Assembly: GCF_010093535.1 (NCBI RefSeq) | Contig: NW_022985177.1 | Location: 538,857 to 602,856 of the forward strand | DNA length: 64,000 bases | Direction: 5' to 3' | From: Lindgomyces ingoldianus | Lineage: Eukaryota; Ascomycota; Dothideomycetes; Pleosporales; Lindgomycetaceae | Shown: piece by piece, positions 22,505 through 33,410 of the stretch | Position numbering within the stretch: position 1 is the stretch's first letter | How the letters are laid out: each line of letters opens with the position of its first letter | Notes under the pieces: generated by a model | The model's input: the letters and a program-made list of their open reading frames with translations, nothing else | The model's database searches: none | Told to the model about the DNA's origin: nothing | Position numbers and translations under genes: made by a program

Positions 22505-23553
22505 TCATCCCCTAACCACTTGGTCTTTATTAGGAAGCCCAGGCCCTGACTTCTTCAACGTCCGAATTCGTGTCAACTCCCTCTTCAAACAATTTTTCAA
22601 ACATTTCTCCACCAAATCCGGATTACTCTCAACAAACACCCCTCTCAAATCCAAATTGCTACTCCACTTCTTCTGACAGCTTCTATCACTCCCAATCTCC
22701 TTCTGGTACATGTGGTCTAGGAAGCCGTATGCATTATCGAACGTCTTATAGCAGCTTGTACACGCGAATGTTGATTTTTTTGAACTTGTGATGTGCTTCG
22801 AGTCTTCGGGTACGGAGCACGGGAGGTGGTATTGGAAAAGCAGTTGTCGGTAGTTGGGGAGTCCAGAGTGCGAGGAGACGGATATGTGTGCCAGGCAATA
22901 CGGGCATATTTCTCGTTCATCGAAGCGATCATGAGGTCGAACTTTCCGCGATTGGAAACTGTTGCTTCGGTCCTTTTGTAGTTGGGTTGCGAAGGGACAG
23001 AAGTTGATTGAGAAACGTGGAGGTGGGAGAAATGGCACGGAAGAAGGAGATGATAGGCGGATGAATTGGTCGCGGAGAGCATGGAGACAGGTTCGGCGGA
23101 TGGACTTGACGGTGGTGAGGATGACGTCGTGGGGGATGGGGACCGGTATTCGCGAGAGAGAGGCATCGAGGAGTGGGCCGGTCACTTCTTGTTGCATGCG
23201 CAGGAGTTGAGATTCGAGGATTGAGTGGCATATGGCTGTAGCGTATTAGCATAAGCATCCATTTGATATTCCGCCAGAGAGAACGACTTACAGTCTCCGC
23301 GTTCAAACTTCCTCCCAAAACAATCTTGACCATCTTCCATGAGTTCCCGTATTTGACGTCCCAAGCTCAGTGTTTTCCCCAATTCGTCGTCTTGATTTCG
23401 TGACCCAAAGCATACCCATCTACGACGCCGAGGCCTGTTCTTTGACAGCCATTGCTCGTAAGCGTCGTAAGAGTTCTGGAACTCGCGGTCGATGTCCCAT
23501 AGCGTGAGTGACGTGTAATTAGACTTCCCCAGTGGGTCGGACATGATGTTCAT
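22505..23553 (-). CDS. Hypothetical fungal protein with Cys/His zinc-finger-like clusters
   Basis: Two exons, 23292-23553 and 22505-23235, giving 330 aa. The 56-nt intron (GTAAGT donor, GCTAATAC branch, CTACAG acceptor) joins in phase 1. Residues 1-190 are mostly helical and charged. Residues ~195-300 carry paired cysteines and histidines: a CPYC motif followed by spaced His/Cys, then CTSC with a downstream His (FLDHMYQK) and Cys, resembling a degenerate C2H2 pair. A basic C-terminal tail follows. I do not recognise a named family. The ATG at 23544 is an equally good start. A nucleic-acid or protein-binding role is possible from the Cys/His pattern, but nothing stronger can be said. Confidence 0.7.
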
Positions 23554-24566
23554 TAAGCATAAAAGGGGAGCCTCAACAGTGATATCTTGGGTATAATGAG
23601 AAGACGAAAGGAAAACCGACGGTGAAAAAAAGAGGCGAGGCTAACGCGCAAAATACGGAGAGCAGATATGTAAGAAAGCCGAAGCCGTATTGCGTAAGTC
23701 TCAAGTCGACGACTGAGGCTGCAGCAACTCAGTCCCAGATCTCAGTTGCGCCAACCTCTGCGCTGGCAAACAATAGACCCGTGAGGGTGAGAACGGTTGG
23801 AGGTAGATATGTATTCTGTGCTTGTATCGTGCATATGGCTGCTGAGCTATCTTCTGGCTGGGCTGACAATAGGAGAAGGAAAGCATGATAATTTGGCTCG
23901 GCGATGCTGTCTTTCTGGATGTGGCGTCCATGGCGATATTGAGCTGGCGCCGCATCTCGCTTGACCATTGTTTTTGCGCGAGTGAGATTTTAGACACGAA
24001 GGCTTCCGGGACGAATTGAAGGGGAGATGGCGACGAATAATGAAGGCAGTCAATACTTATACCTTGTAGGGCTGTATTGTTGGGCGAAGAAGCAGACAAG
24101 AAAACACGCGGAACGAAGAATGAAGATATGGAAATGGCACTGACATTCACCCACTCCTCATGGCCCAAGCTCCTCGACCCTGTTTCGGCGACTCATGTCC
24201 ATCTTGGGCGCCAGCCTGCAGCCACAAACACGTCTCCAAGCTCGCCATCAACATGCACGATCCTCGTCCAGCCTTGAAGATCACGAGGCTCACCCGATGC
24301 TCTGGTTGTCGGTGAAGATGTCTGGGTTTGTGGGAGACAGAACACGGGAAATGATCGACCCCCACGTCACGCCTTCCCTTCCCTTGCCCCGCCAAACCCA
24401 AGGCATTGTTCATTCGCCCCTCGTTGTCAACCTCAGCTCTCTCAACATCGCCCTTAACCCTGCATTTCTCGCCAACGCTCCCCAAGTCTAGCGGACACGT
24501 CCCCTCTCGTTCGTATTCCCCGAGTCTGGCCCAGGAATTGCTTATTTTGAGCGGCCATAGACAACA
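23554..24566. other. Divergent intergenic region upstream of UreG
   Basis: About 1 kb between divergent starts. A 155-codon minus-strand frame (23701-24168) lacks any recognisable motif and I leave it out. Otherwise promoter-like sequence. Confidence 0.4.
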
Positions 24567-26008
24567 ATGTCGCACAGCCACTCACATGATGGCGCGCCGC
24601 ACTCGCATGGAGGAGGGGACCACGGCCACACGCACGAGATCCTCGATGGCCCGGGGAGCTTCTTGGGGAGGGAAATGCCGATTATTGAGGGGAGGAATTG
24701 GGAGGAAAGGGCGTTTACTGTAGGGATTGGAGGGTATGTTGCTTTTCTGAGCCCTTTCGTTCAATTCTTACCCTACCTACTTCCGTGGTCTTTGGTTCAG
24801 TGTTTTTTGGAATGTAGTGATCAATTAGCTACTCAAAGCCCACCATGCTAATTCCGAGGCGAGTCCCGTCGGTTCCGGCAAAACAGCGCTCATGCTTGCT
24901 CTATGCAAGGCTCTCAGGACACGGTTTTCCATTGCCGCTGTCACAAACGACATTTTCACGCGTGAAGACTGTGAGTTCTTGACTAAGAACAATGCTCTAC
25001 CTGCGTATGTAACCCTTTCTCGGTGTACTGTCCTGTCCTGCAATATCTTTCCATCACTCTACCTTTCTCTATCTGGGTATACGCAGCGGAACATACCGAA
25101 TCTTAGTCCAGGACAGGGAGGACTTCTTCCTTTGAGGTGCTCCTTGGTATTAGTAAGAATTCAAAGAGACAATTCTTCCCCTACGCAACTACCGTAGTCA
25201 ACGCTAGGGTGCCGAGTAGCAGCTCTTCCAACATTTTTATATCCTGCACCTCGCTACACGTTTCTCCACCTTAGTCTAGGGCTGAAGCATACGGTACATC
25301 CTTTTGGCTATCTCCCTACTTTCAGCAAGAAGACTGAAAGATGATCGTCTTTATACTTGGTTTCTATAGTATAGGCTAGCAGGCAGCGAACCTTGTGCTT
25401 TTGTTCAGAACATCGGAGTGGATCCCGTTTAGCTCCTAACTCTACCAAAGGGCTATGGCTATGATTCGCTCCCTGCTCCACTCCTTTAGTATATACCGGT
25501 ACATGCCTCACCGCACTAACGAAATCCCAGCGAACGCATCGTAGCCGTCGAAACCGGTGGCTGTCCCCACGCTGCCGTCCGCGAAGACATTTCCACAAAC
25601 CTCCTCACTCTAATCCAGCTCCATTCTCAATTTGCCACAGACCTCCTACTTATTGAATCCGGCGGCGACAACCTCGCAGCAAATTACTCACGCGAACTCG
25701 CTGACTTCATAATCTACGTCATCGACGTATCTGGCGGTGACAAGATCCCACGAAAAGGCGGACCGGGAATCACGCAATCGGATCTGCTAGTTGTGAACAA
25801 GATTGATCTAGCGGAAGCGGTGGGCGCGGATCTTGGGGTTATGGAGAGGGATAGTCGGAGGATGCGGGAGGGCGGCCCGACGATTTTTGCAGTGGTGAAG
25901 CATGGGAAGGGGGTGGATAATATTGTGGATCTGATATTGAGTGCTTGGAAGGCGTCGGGGGCTACTCAGGCTCGGAAGGATAAGTTTGTGCCGGTGGTCA
26001 TGGAATAG
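24567..26008 (+). CDS. ureG: Urease accessory GTPase UreG
   Basis: Binds GTP and nickel and delivers Ni2+ to urease with UreD/UreF. Three exons, 24567-24733, 24864-25004 and 25531-26008, giving 261 aa. A His/Asp-rich N-terminus ([13 protein letters not shown]...) is a typical nickel-binding extension. The P-loop GPVGSGKT (about 56-63) is split by intron 1 (130 nt, GTATGT donor, GCTAATTCC branch, GCGAG acceptor). Next come [12 protein letters not shown], the metal-binding CPH in [15 protein letters not shown], the switch segment [11 protein letters not shown], and NKID for guanine specificity. The second intron is 526 nt, about ten times the local norm, yet its ACTAAC branch and CCCAG acceptor restore the frame perfectly. 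The only oddity is that intron. Identity is secure; the rest of the urease machinery is not in the window. Confidence 0.95.
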
Positions 26009-29000
26009 CAAGAGCGTGCTTTGGGGGACTGGATACCTATTTGGTAGAAGTTTTCTGCCTCAAAGCATCAACTTATAACCTCACCCCTCTGGCAAATGCT
26101 TCCTACTCCTTGTGCCGTAGTTGGGGGAGGATTTCCCCCCTCTAGCTAGTGGCCATAGCCTCTTCTGACAATCCAGTCTAAGAAGATGACAGGGCTCTTC
26201 GTGTATACCTGAAGAGGCTCGCGAAAGTCCTAGTGACTGGTTCTGGCAATTTTCTACAGCTTGATCCCCCAGAAAATTAGATACGGAATAGGCGGACGAC
26301 TGATCAAGAAATCCGAAAACACTTTGCCCGTTACTGTGATCATCCTCGTCCTTGCTAGCTATCTTTACAAAAATAATGAAGTCATCTAGCTAGTCGTCGA
26401 CTCCAGCGGCGCCTAGCGCAAGCAGAGCTCGTTAGAAATTGCTAGTCATGTTTGGAACGTTAGTATCCAGTTAATAATGGCCTGGTTCATCCGAACACCC
26501 TTGTTTAATTAGCGCACATGCCTTCTACTGATATCGACACTCTGTTAAGGTCTACCTAGGTTGCGACTCTGCGCAACCTGGGAGTGTCCCGCCCGGAAGA
26601 ACGAGCTGTTTGCGAGGCCCATGGCGGCACTCAGGTGCAAGCATTGACCCCATCGGGCAGTTAGTTTAGGAGTCCCCTCGTTGGACCAAGTGTCAATCAT
26701 TTTAATTCAGTTCGATTGCCGACAGATATGTCACACTAGCGGCTACCAGCGTCCCACCCGCTGTTTGAAACGTAGTCCATCAGCCACCCGGTTTGTCGCT
26801 CTACCAATCCTCATCCACTTAGCATGATCACTGTTAGACATGAAGCACTAAAAATTTAAAAAGCTGCGGCTTATGCTATAAGATGCACGTCCCTCTTTAA
26901 TCACAATGAGAGAATGGACAAGTCGTCTGGGTCGGAACCTCTGCACAAAGCTGGGTACTGATCCCATGTGGAAAGCCATAGACCCACTCGGCGACAAAGA
27001 CAATCTACTCGACGTCAGACATGGTAGCCTGAAGTGTTCGGATATCCGCGTTTGTGGTACCTAACGCCTTAACGCCTGCTCTCCACATGCAATAGAATGT
27101 ACTGCCCGTGCTGGTGCAAGATGCTGAGGGGATGGCACTAGTTTTTGCTCGGAGCTGGATCACAAGTTCCATACACCGTCTTCTTCTCTCCTCTCAGACC
27201 CACACATTTATTGTCAGCGCAACCACTGCCTGCCTTCTCCGCCGCTTTCCACGTATCGCAGTATTCTTTGCAAAACAAACACCGAGTCTTCAAATCTCTC
27301 TTGCTTATCTTCTCTATATTGTCCTTCACCATTGGTCCGTCACTTACAAGCATCAGCGCCGGAAACCCAAAGCCCTTACTGCGCTCTCAGTACGGATATT
27401 TTGCAATGATCTCGCATTATACGGCTTGCCCAGGACGTCACCGACTGCGGATATACCTGGCACAAACGTAGAAGTGCCTATACAACACTCACTCACTCTC
27501 CTGTCTTTTGAGAAAATTTGCCCTTTTTGGAATCCCTCATAGGACAATCTCCATCGTAGTAGTTCTAGCAGTGGAACCTGACTGTCTCTGCCACATCGGG
27601 CCCCTCCTGCTAGCGTATTAACCCCAGCTGGTAGCCCAAGCATATGTGGAGTCTTGATCGTCTAGGTCGCGAACCATAATGGTGGTATAGTTGGTTATAG
27701 TCTCATTGAGGGTGTTGAGGTATTTCTGTGTCTTGAGCGTCGTTAGGTTGGAGCGTAGGGGTGGCATTGAAGATGGTGCGAGGGAAGACGTTGTGCTTTA
27801 GCGAGGGAGCTAATGGACTTCAGTTGCAGCATATAAAGAGACAAAGATGGCAAACACAGTAGCAACGGCTATCATCCTCGTTGGCAAGTGTGTGGGCATT
27901 ATTCAATGATTTCGAGCTATTCAGAAGCAAGTGGTGAGGAAGTCCAACTCGACGGCAAGAGGAAAAGGGGAGATATACGGAGTACAACTAAGATTTCGCA
28001 ACTTCTCCCCGCCTTAGCGGAGAGCTGCCCTTCTACAGCAAAAGATGGCACATGTTCTAGTTTAAACGTGTTATTGAATGACTTTGAGACAAGCCTGCAA
28101 TGGAGCTTAAGGTGTTTGGGCTGCGAGAAGCTCTGAGGGATGAGAGGATATCGCCTATCAATACAATATATTGGACGTTATTGTTTTGGCCAAAGCCGTC
28201 TGAGGTTGGCGAAGCACACAGCTGAACATCCGTCATTCCCATTTCTCATGTTGACCATTTCATCTCTGAAATAAAGTCCACTATCACGCCGCTTCTTCCT
28301 GTCTCCAAGATAGTCTTACCCCTTTTCTCTATCCACCATAGCCTCACATCTCCTACCCTACAGTCACAGCGGTCGAGGCTCTTCGCTCTCGGTCGTAGAT
28401 CTGACTACCCTCCCTCTTCCCACGTCACTCCAAACCTCGAGCGAACCCCGGACGAGAACGAACCATCATTATCTCTCATCACTACAGATCCTATGGACTA
28501 CGCTTCACCGGTTGAGCCGTGCTCTGGACAGCTAACTGAATCCTTTTACTTCTCGCACCATGTTCAGTTCATGCGATTGCCACGGTATAGGTACTACCAT
28601 GCCGAGATGGGTCGTTTCCCCCATGCTATGCATCGTGGTCGCTGGTCATTTCCTGGAATCATAGATGGGCAAAACGAGCGGTAGGAAGAGAAAATAGTGG
28701 TGGTTGACAGGCTTGTTGCTGGCAGTAGTGAGTCTACTTAGCGCGAACCTTGAAAGTGCGGGCAAGGAGGCTTGCGACATGGTTAGGTAGAGGATGCTTG
28801 CTCGTAGAGAGCATACAAACGGAGAAGCGTATTGCTGGCGCTTGGGAGAGGTTGGGGCGCTGCTAGATGCAGCTCCTTGATGATGATGATGATGATGATA
28901 ATGATGATGATGATGATGAAGAAGAAGAAGAAGAAGAAGAAGAAGAAGAAGAAGAAGAAGAAGAAGAAGAAGAAGAAGAAGAAGAAGAAGAAGAAGAAGA

Positions 29001-31509
29001 AGAAGAAGAAGANNNNNNNNNNAAGAAGAAGAAGAAGAAGAAGAAGAAGAAGAAGAAGAAGAAGAAGAAGAAGAAGAAGAAGAAGAAGAAGAAGAAGAAG
29101 AAGAAGAAGAAGAAGAAACCGCTCCACCTTACTTCGCTATCATTGGCCGTGGGACTTTATGTGCAAGTTGTTGGTTTCAATTCTGGGCTTCAAGTAATGT
29201 GGCTAACCAATTTGCAAGGCAACGGTGCTTGGGTGGGATTCACTGGGTTTTCGTAAACGTTTGAAGTCCGCCGTGAGGGCGGATTGGTGCGAGAAAAGTT
29301 TCCGAAGGCAGAATTGAAACATATGCTATGGTTCTACTAGAGGGAACACCAATGGTGAGTCCAGCAAGGATGTGGAGTACTTTAGTGCGCACTTATATGG
29401 CGATAGTGTGTTGTAGGCAGCGTTTGTAAGAGGAAAGATGTTGAGCTCGCAGTTTCCTACGCGAATATCGGTGGGCGCTCCACTACCTACCTGAATGGAA
29501 CAACTCAGGCTGTGCTTTGCAACCTGAAGAAGTTCCTGCCGGGTTCCAATGGGTAAACACACGCGTGGACGTGAACCTTTGGTCTTTCTGTGGTACCCGA
29601 TGCGCTAGATTATTTTGCTCTTCAGTAGTTAGATCCAGGAGAAGATGGGAGAGGGCCGAAGTAGACATGTTCGACTGCGATGTCACCGTCTCGAGAGTTG
29701 AAGGTGGATAGTTCGAGGATATATGCCAGATGTAGCTGGTGTCATTTTTGCTGGTAGTATAGGCCTGAAAGGGTCTTTTTCCGGTATCGACAAGTGGCAA
29801 TATGCTAGGTATTCTAGAGAGTAACCTGGGCTTAGCGTCGGTAAGACGGTACTGACAATTCCGTAGCATGTTCCAGGGTGAAGAAATGGGCAGTAACGTC
29901 ACTGCCACAGCATACCAAAGCTAGCAGATGTACTTGGTCCACAAAGAGAGGCGGCTGGCCAACTTCTATTTGGGTCGGGTAGCATTGCCTTGGTGGTGCA
30001 CTGGGCGCAGGTGGTCCGTATTCTTAGCTTGCCGTATTCCAACTGTCCTACTACTGATGTGCGTCAAAGTTCATCGTGCTCTCAGGCCTCCTCGCATTGC
30101 ATTTAGGTCTCGCAGTGGTTGCTTTGTGATATTCCAACTCCGTAATTATTTCCGAGAATTCGACTATAATTGCCGCTGGAAGGCTGTTTCAAGGAGTTGA
30201 TCAGGGTACAATGGTCGGCGAGTGGTATCTCTACGGTATTCATCCATCGGCAAAGACTAGCACTGCATCTGGTGAGCAAGCAATCGTCCTATATAAAGCC
30301 AGAATTGGCAGCCAGCTTAAGACCACTGCTCAGACAAATTTAACAATAGGTTGGTACAAACACTGGTGTCGATTAACTTCCTAATTGGTATATAGTTTAG
30401 CTTTTTTTTTTTTTTTACTTTTCAAGTAACGTGGACAATGTGACAAGCTTTAATATAAAATTTTTAGTACAGCTTACATGGCCGTATAAAGGAGGTAGAG
30501 TTAAGCGTAATATAAACCTGTGGTAGACACCACCTATCTAAGAGAACCAGCGTCTGAATGTACCTGAACATCGTATTTCGTGCTCACCACATCTCCAACA
30601 TGGACCGAAACTCGCACTCCGTCACACGACCCTCGCAATCTACGTGAACACAGCATATGTCTTTCGTTCTCCTAAATAAACGGTTTAAACACGGTATCGT
30701 AATATACAGTAACATGCTGTGCGGCTATGAAGCTGGAGGGCATAGACACCCCTTGAACCGAGGGCCCGTGAGTGTGGACCTCGGAAATTTCAGGCGAGGA
30801 ATGCTGATCACCTTAATGATCTGAGGTAGGGGCTGGAAGGCAAATCCGACTTCATCTCATCTCATCATATCGGAGTTTTTCTCTTGAGGCTGTTCCGCCC
30901 GTTCTCATCTAAAGGTGGATGCGTTGAGTGCCCAACCAACGCGACGATATGTAGAGGGAAGTGTCACGCCCCTAAGTCAACTTTCTTGGCATCGGGATCT
31001 CCAAGTCGCACCGTTACAAGAGGCGAAATTACACTCGTCATCACACCACACCACTTCAAGGTTCAAAGACTAGCACGCATCATATCACACAACAGATGAA
31101 AAGCGTGAAGAGTACCAACTTTCGTTCATTCTCATTCCCGTCTTATGACAATACCCCCATTAATCATCCCATCACCATCCCGCAGAGAGGGTATCTAAGC
31201 GCTGCAACCTAGCGCATGAATGCAAGTACATTACGCGGCATAATGAGTTCATAGTCATCATACCAGCCCATGAAAAGGGTTTTCCGTAACAAAGAGAGAC
31301 TGAGAAAAGAGAAAGGGAGGAAGACAAGCATTAGAATCGTATGCACCGGGGTAGCGGGTATACAATCCCATTGCCTGACCCAACCACGCCGCCCAACCAA
31401 AACGTGCTCAAAGGTCCCTCAAAAAACTGCACTCGCCCATCCCAGCATCCCATTATAAACATTACACCATCGGGCGAGCCATGGTTGGAAATCGCGCGAG
31501 GTTGGGTAC
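26009..31509. other. Gene-poor region (5.5 kb)
   Basis: No gene with family support. Notable contents are a short perfect inverted repeat at about 26560-26580 (AGGTTGCG..CGCAACCT), stop-interrupted coding-like pieces on the minus strand at 27138-27890 including a Cys-rich reading frame, the microsatellite at 28879-29117, and T-rich sequence near 30400. Several 60-140 codon frames between 28490 and 30200 have no recognisable features. Confidence 0.45.
28879..29117. repeat. GAT then GAA trinucleotide microsatellite with 10-N gap
   Basis: A (GAT)n tract with one GATAAT interruption (28879-28918) is followed by nearly perfect (GAA)n over about 200 bp, with 10 N at 29013-29022. The homopolymeric proteins predicted in each frame (poly-E, -K, -R, and -F/-L on the other strand) are artefacts of the repeat. 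The true length is unresolved. Confidence 0.97.
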
Positions 31510-32391
31510 TTAGAGGAAGAAGAGGGCGGCCATACCGGCGGCACCGGCGAGTGGGAGGCCGGTCATCATCGGAGCACCACCGGTGGACGCGGGGGCGCCG
31601 GTAGCACCGCTGGCGAGACCTGAGGCACGGGCTGAACCGCTGGCGAGAGCAGAGCTGGCACCGCTGGCAAGAGACGAGGCTAGGGATGAGGCAGCAGAAG
31701 CAGCAGACCCAGTGACTGAGGCAGCGACTGAAGAGGCACTGTTAGCAGCACTTGAAGCACCACTAGCTGCAGCGCCTGTCAGTGAACTGTAGATGGTAGA
31801 GAAGCCAGTGGTCTGGAGGATAGTCTGGCTGCCCGACACAACAGTCGCGACAAGGGGCTGGGTAGAGATAGCAGTGCTCGCACCTGAAGCTCCACCAGAG
31901 GCACCGCCAGAGGAAGCGGCGTTAGTGGCAGTAGCGCCAGAAGCAGAAGCAGCAGCCGAGGACAAGATGCTCAACGCAGGAGCAGTCGAGACGCCACCAG
32001 AGGCAGACGCAACGGCATCTGTAGTAGATTGTAAGTGGTTGCGCCACTGATCAGGGCAGAGACGGTGGCTTACTGGCACAGTAGTTGGTACCAAACGAGA
32101 TGACTTTGGCAGCGTCAGACGCAGAGCACGACTGGGTGGAGCAGTCGCGGATGCCGTAGCCGAAGTTCACTTTGGTGCAGTAGCAAGTGATGTCGCCGAA
32201 GCCACAGCCAAACTGCGAGGATGCGATGTTGATCATGTTGTTGACGCAGGTTTGCTAGGAGGGGTCAGGACTGGACGGCCAATAGCCAGGAAGCGAGAAG
32301 GAGCACTTACACCGCAGGGAGGTAGGTCGCTCAGGCTCTGTGCCATGGCAGCGCCGGCTCCGACAGCAAGGAGAGCGATTGAGTACTTCAT
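31510..32391 (-). CDS. CFEM-domain GPI-anchored cell-wall protein
   Basis: Three exons, 32311-32391, 32074-32254 and 31510-32018, giving 256 aa. Introns are 56 and 55 nt, with GTAAGT and GTAAGC donors. The signal peptide (residues 1-17, ending AMA) runs straight into a CFEM domain with eight cysteines over about residues 26-86: PPCG, QTC, FGCGFGDITCYC, RDC, QSC, NYC. The Asp in GFGDITC is the position that binds haem iron in characterised CFEM proteins. A long Ser/Ala/Gly-rich stalk follows, suited to O-glycosylation. The C-terminus (PLAGAAGMAALFFL) is a short hydrophobic GPI-attachment tail preceded by small residues. Family roles are haem/iron acquisition, wall stability or host interaction in pathogens; which applies here is unknown. 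Without both introns the cysteine pattern is lost, which supports the model. Confidence 0.92.
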
Positions 32392-33410
32392 CTTGACGAG
32401 TTGGGATGGAGGAGTGGTGGAGGGGGTAGGGGGCTGATGATGCTAGTGTAGGAGCTAAATAGGATAGGGTTGCTTTGTAAGGGAGAGAGCTTCGAGAGAA
32501 GAGTTGCTGTCGAAGGTGTGGAGGGGGATGAAATGCTGGTTGATGAAGGTTGAGGATGGAAGACAGGGCGGGGGGGCGAGCAAATATTTATTTGCGTGCA
32601 GCTAACGAGGACGTGGCTAGTGAAGGGGAGGCGGGAGGTGAAGGTGGCTGCTTCCTTGTTTTTGTTTCAGTGGTGTGTTTGTTGGCAGGCACGAAGCGCT
32701 GCAAACGGAGGGAGCTGGTGGTGATGGGACCTGGACCGTCGGCAACATGATGCTCGACCGACAGGGATCATAGCTCTGGTGCCCTGTCGATCGCCTCCCG
32801 CCAACCTCGTTCCAACTCCAAGATTCAAGGAAAGCCAGGAACTCGACTCGCCGTGTCGCGAATACCATTGGCCAATTGCCCTCCAGTTACCCGTCCCACT
32901 GTCGAGCTGCAAGAATTGCTCTTCTCTTTCGCTGCCTCTAGTCCCCCAGCCCCTCTCTCGAAAAAGTCGAACGGCATTCACCTCGCATGCAAGTTCCTCC
33001 ATCAAACGCCTGCATCTCGCCAGCTACTGCCGAGTGCGTCGACTAGACAACTCACGCTGTGGAGACTGCCCTGCAACCAACACGCAATACTCCGCTGTGT
33101 GTTCCTCTGTGCTGCTGTGACTTCACGCGTCTCCGTTCCATAATTCCTTCTGTGCGAGTCAATCTTCCCATTCTGTGATCAGGGCGCTCCACCAGGAAAA
33201 GCAGGCTTCAGGGCCCCAATCTGAAATTTGACAATGGAAATTGGCTCTGCTGTTAGACCAATCCTCTGCGCCAGCTAGTGACGTCTGTTCAGCACACAAG
33301 TTCAAGACTGTCCTTCATTTCGTTGCAAATCTCCTCTCCCTCCCTTCCCCCCCTCCCCCCGCCTCTCCCTGCACGATCGAGAACGCCCCAGATCGGATCA
33401 TGTCAGCCAA
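32392..33410. other. Intergenic region, promoter of the CFEM gene and 3' side of TRP2
   Basis: About 1 kb. Both flanking genes are on the minus strand in tandem. C/T-rich sequence near 33330-33370. Open frames on either strand are featureless. Confidence 0.45.

Noticed and set aside
23701..24168. 155-codon minus-strand frame upstream of ureG
   Set aside because: No recognisable domain and it occupies a divergent promoter; it could be real, but nothing in the sequence supports it.
26540..26590. Short perfect hairpin (AGGTTGCG..CGCAACCT) as a possible terminator or tRNA part
   Set aside because: No tRNA A/B boxes nearby, and a single 8-bp stem is expected by chance in 64 kb.
28783..29256. Open frames encoding poly-Glu, poly-Lys, poly-Arg, poly-Leu and poly-Phe
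   Set aside because: Artefacts of the GAA/TTC microsatellite and its gap; no coding context on either side.
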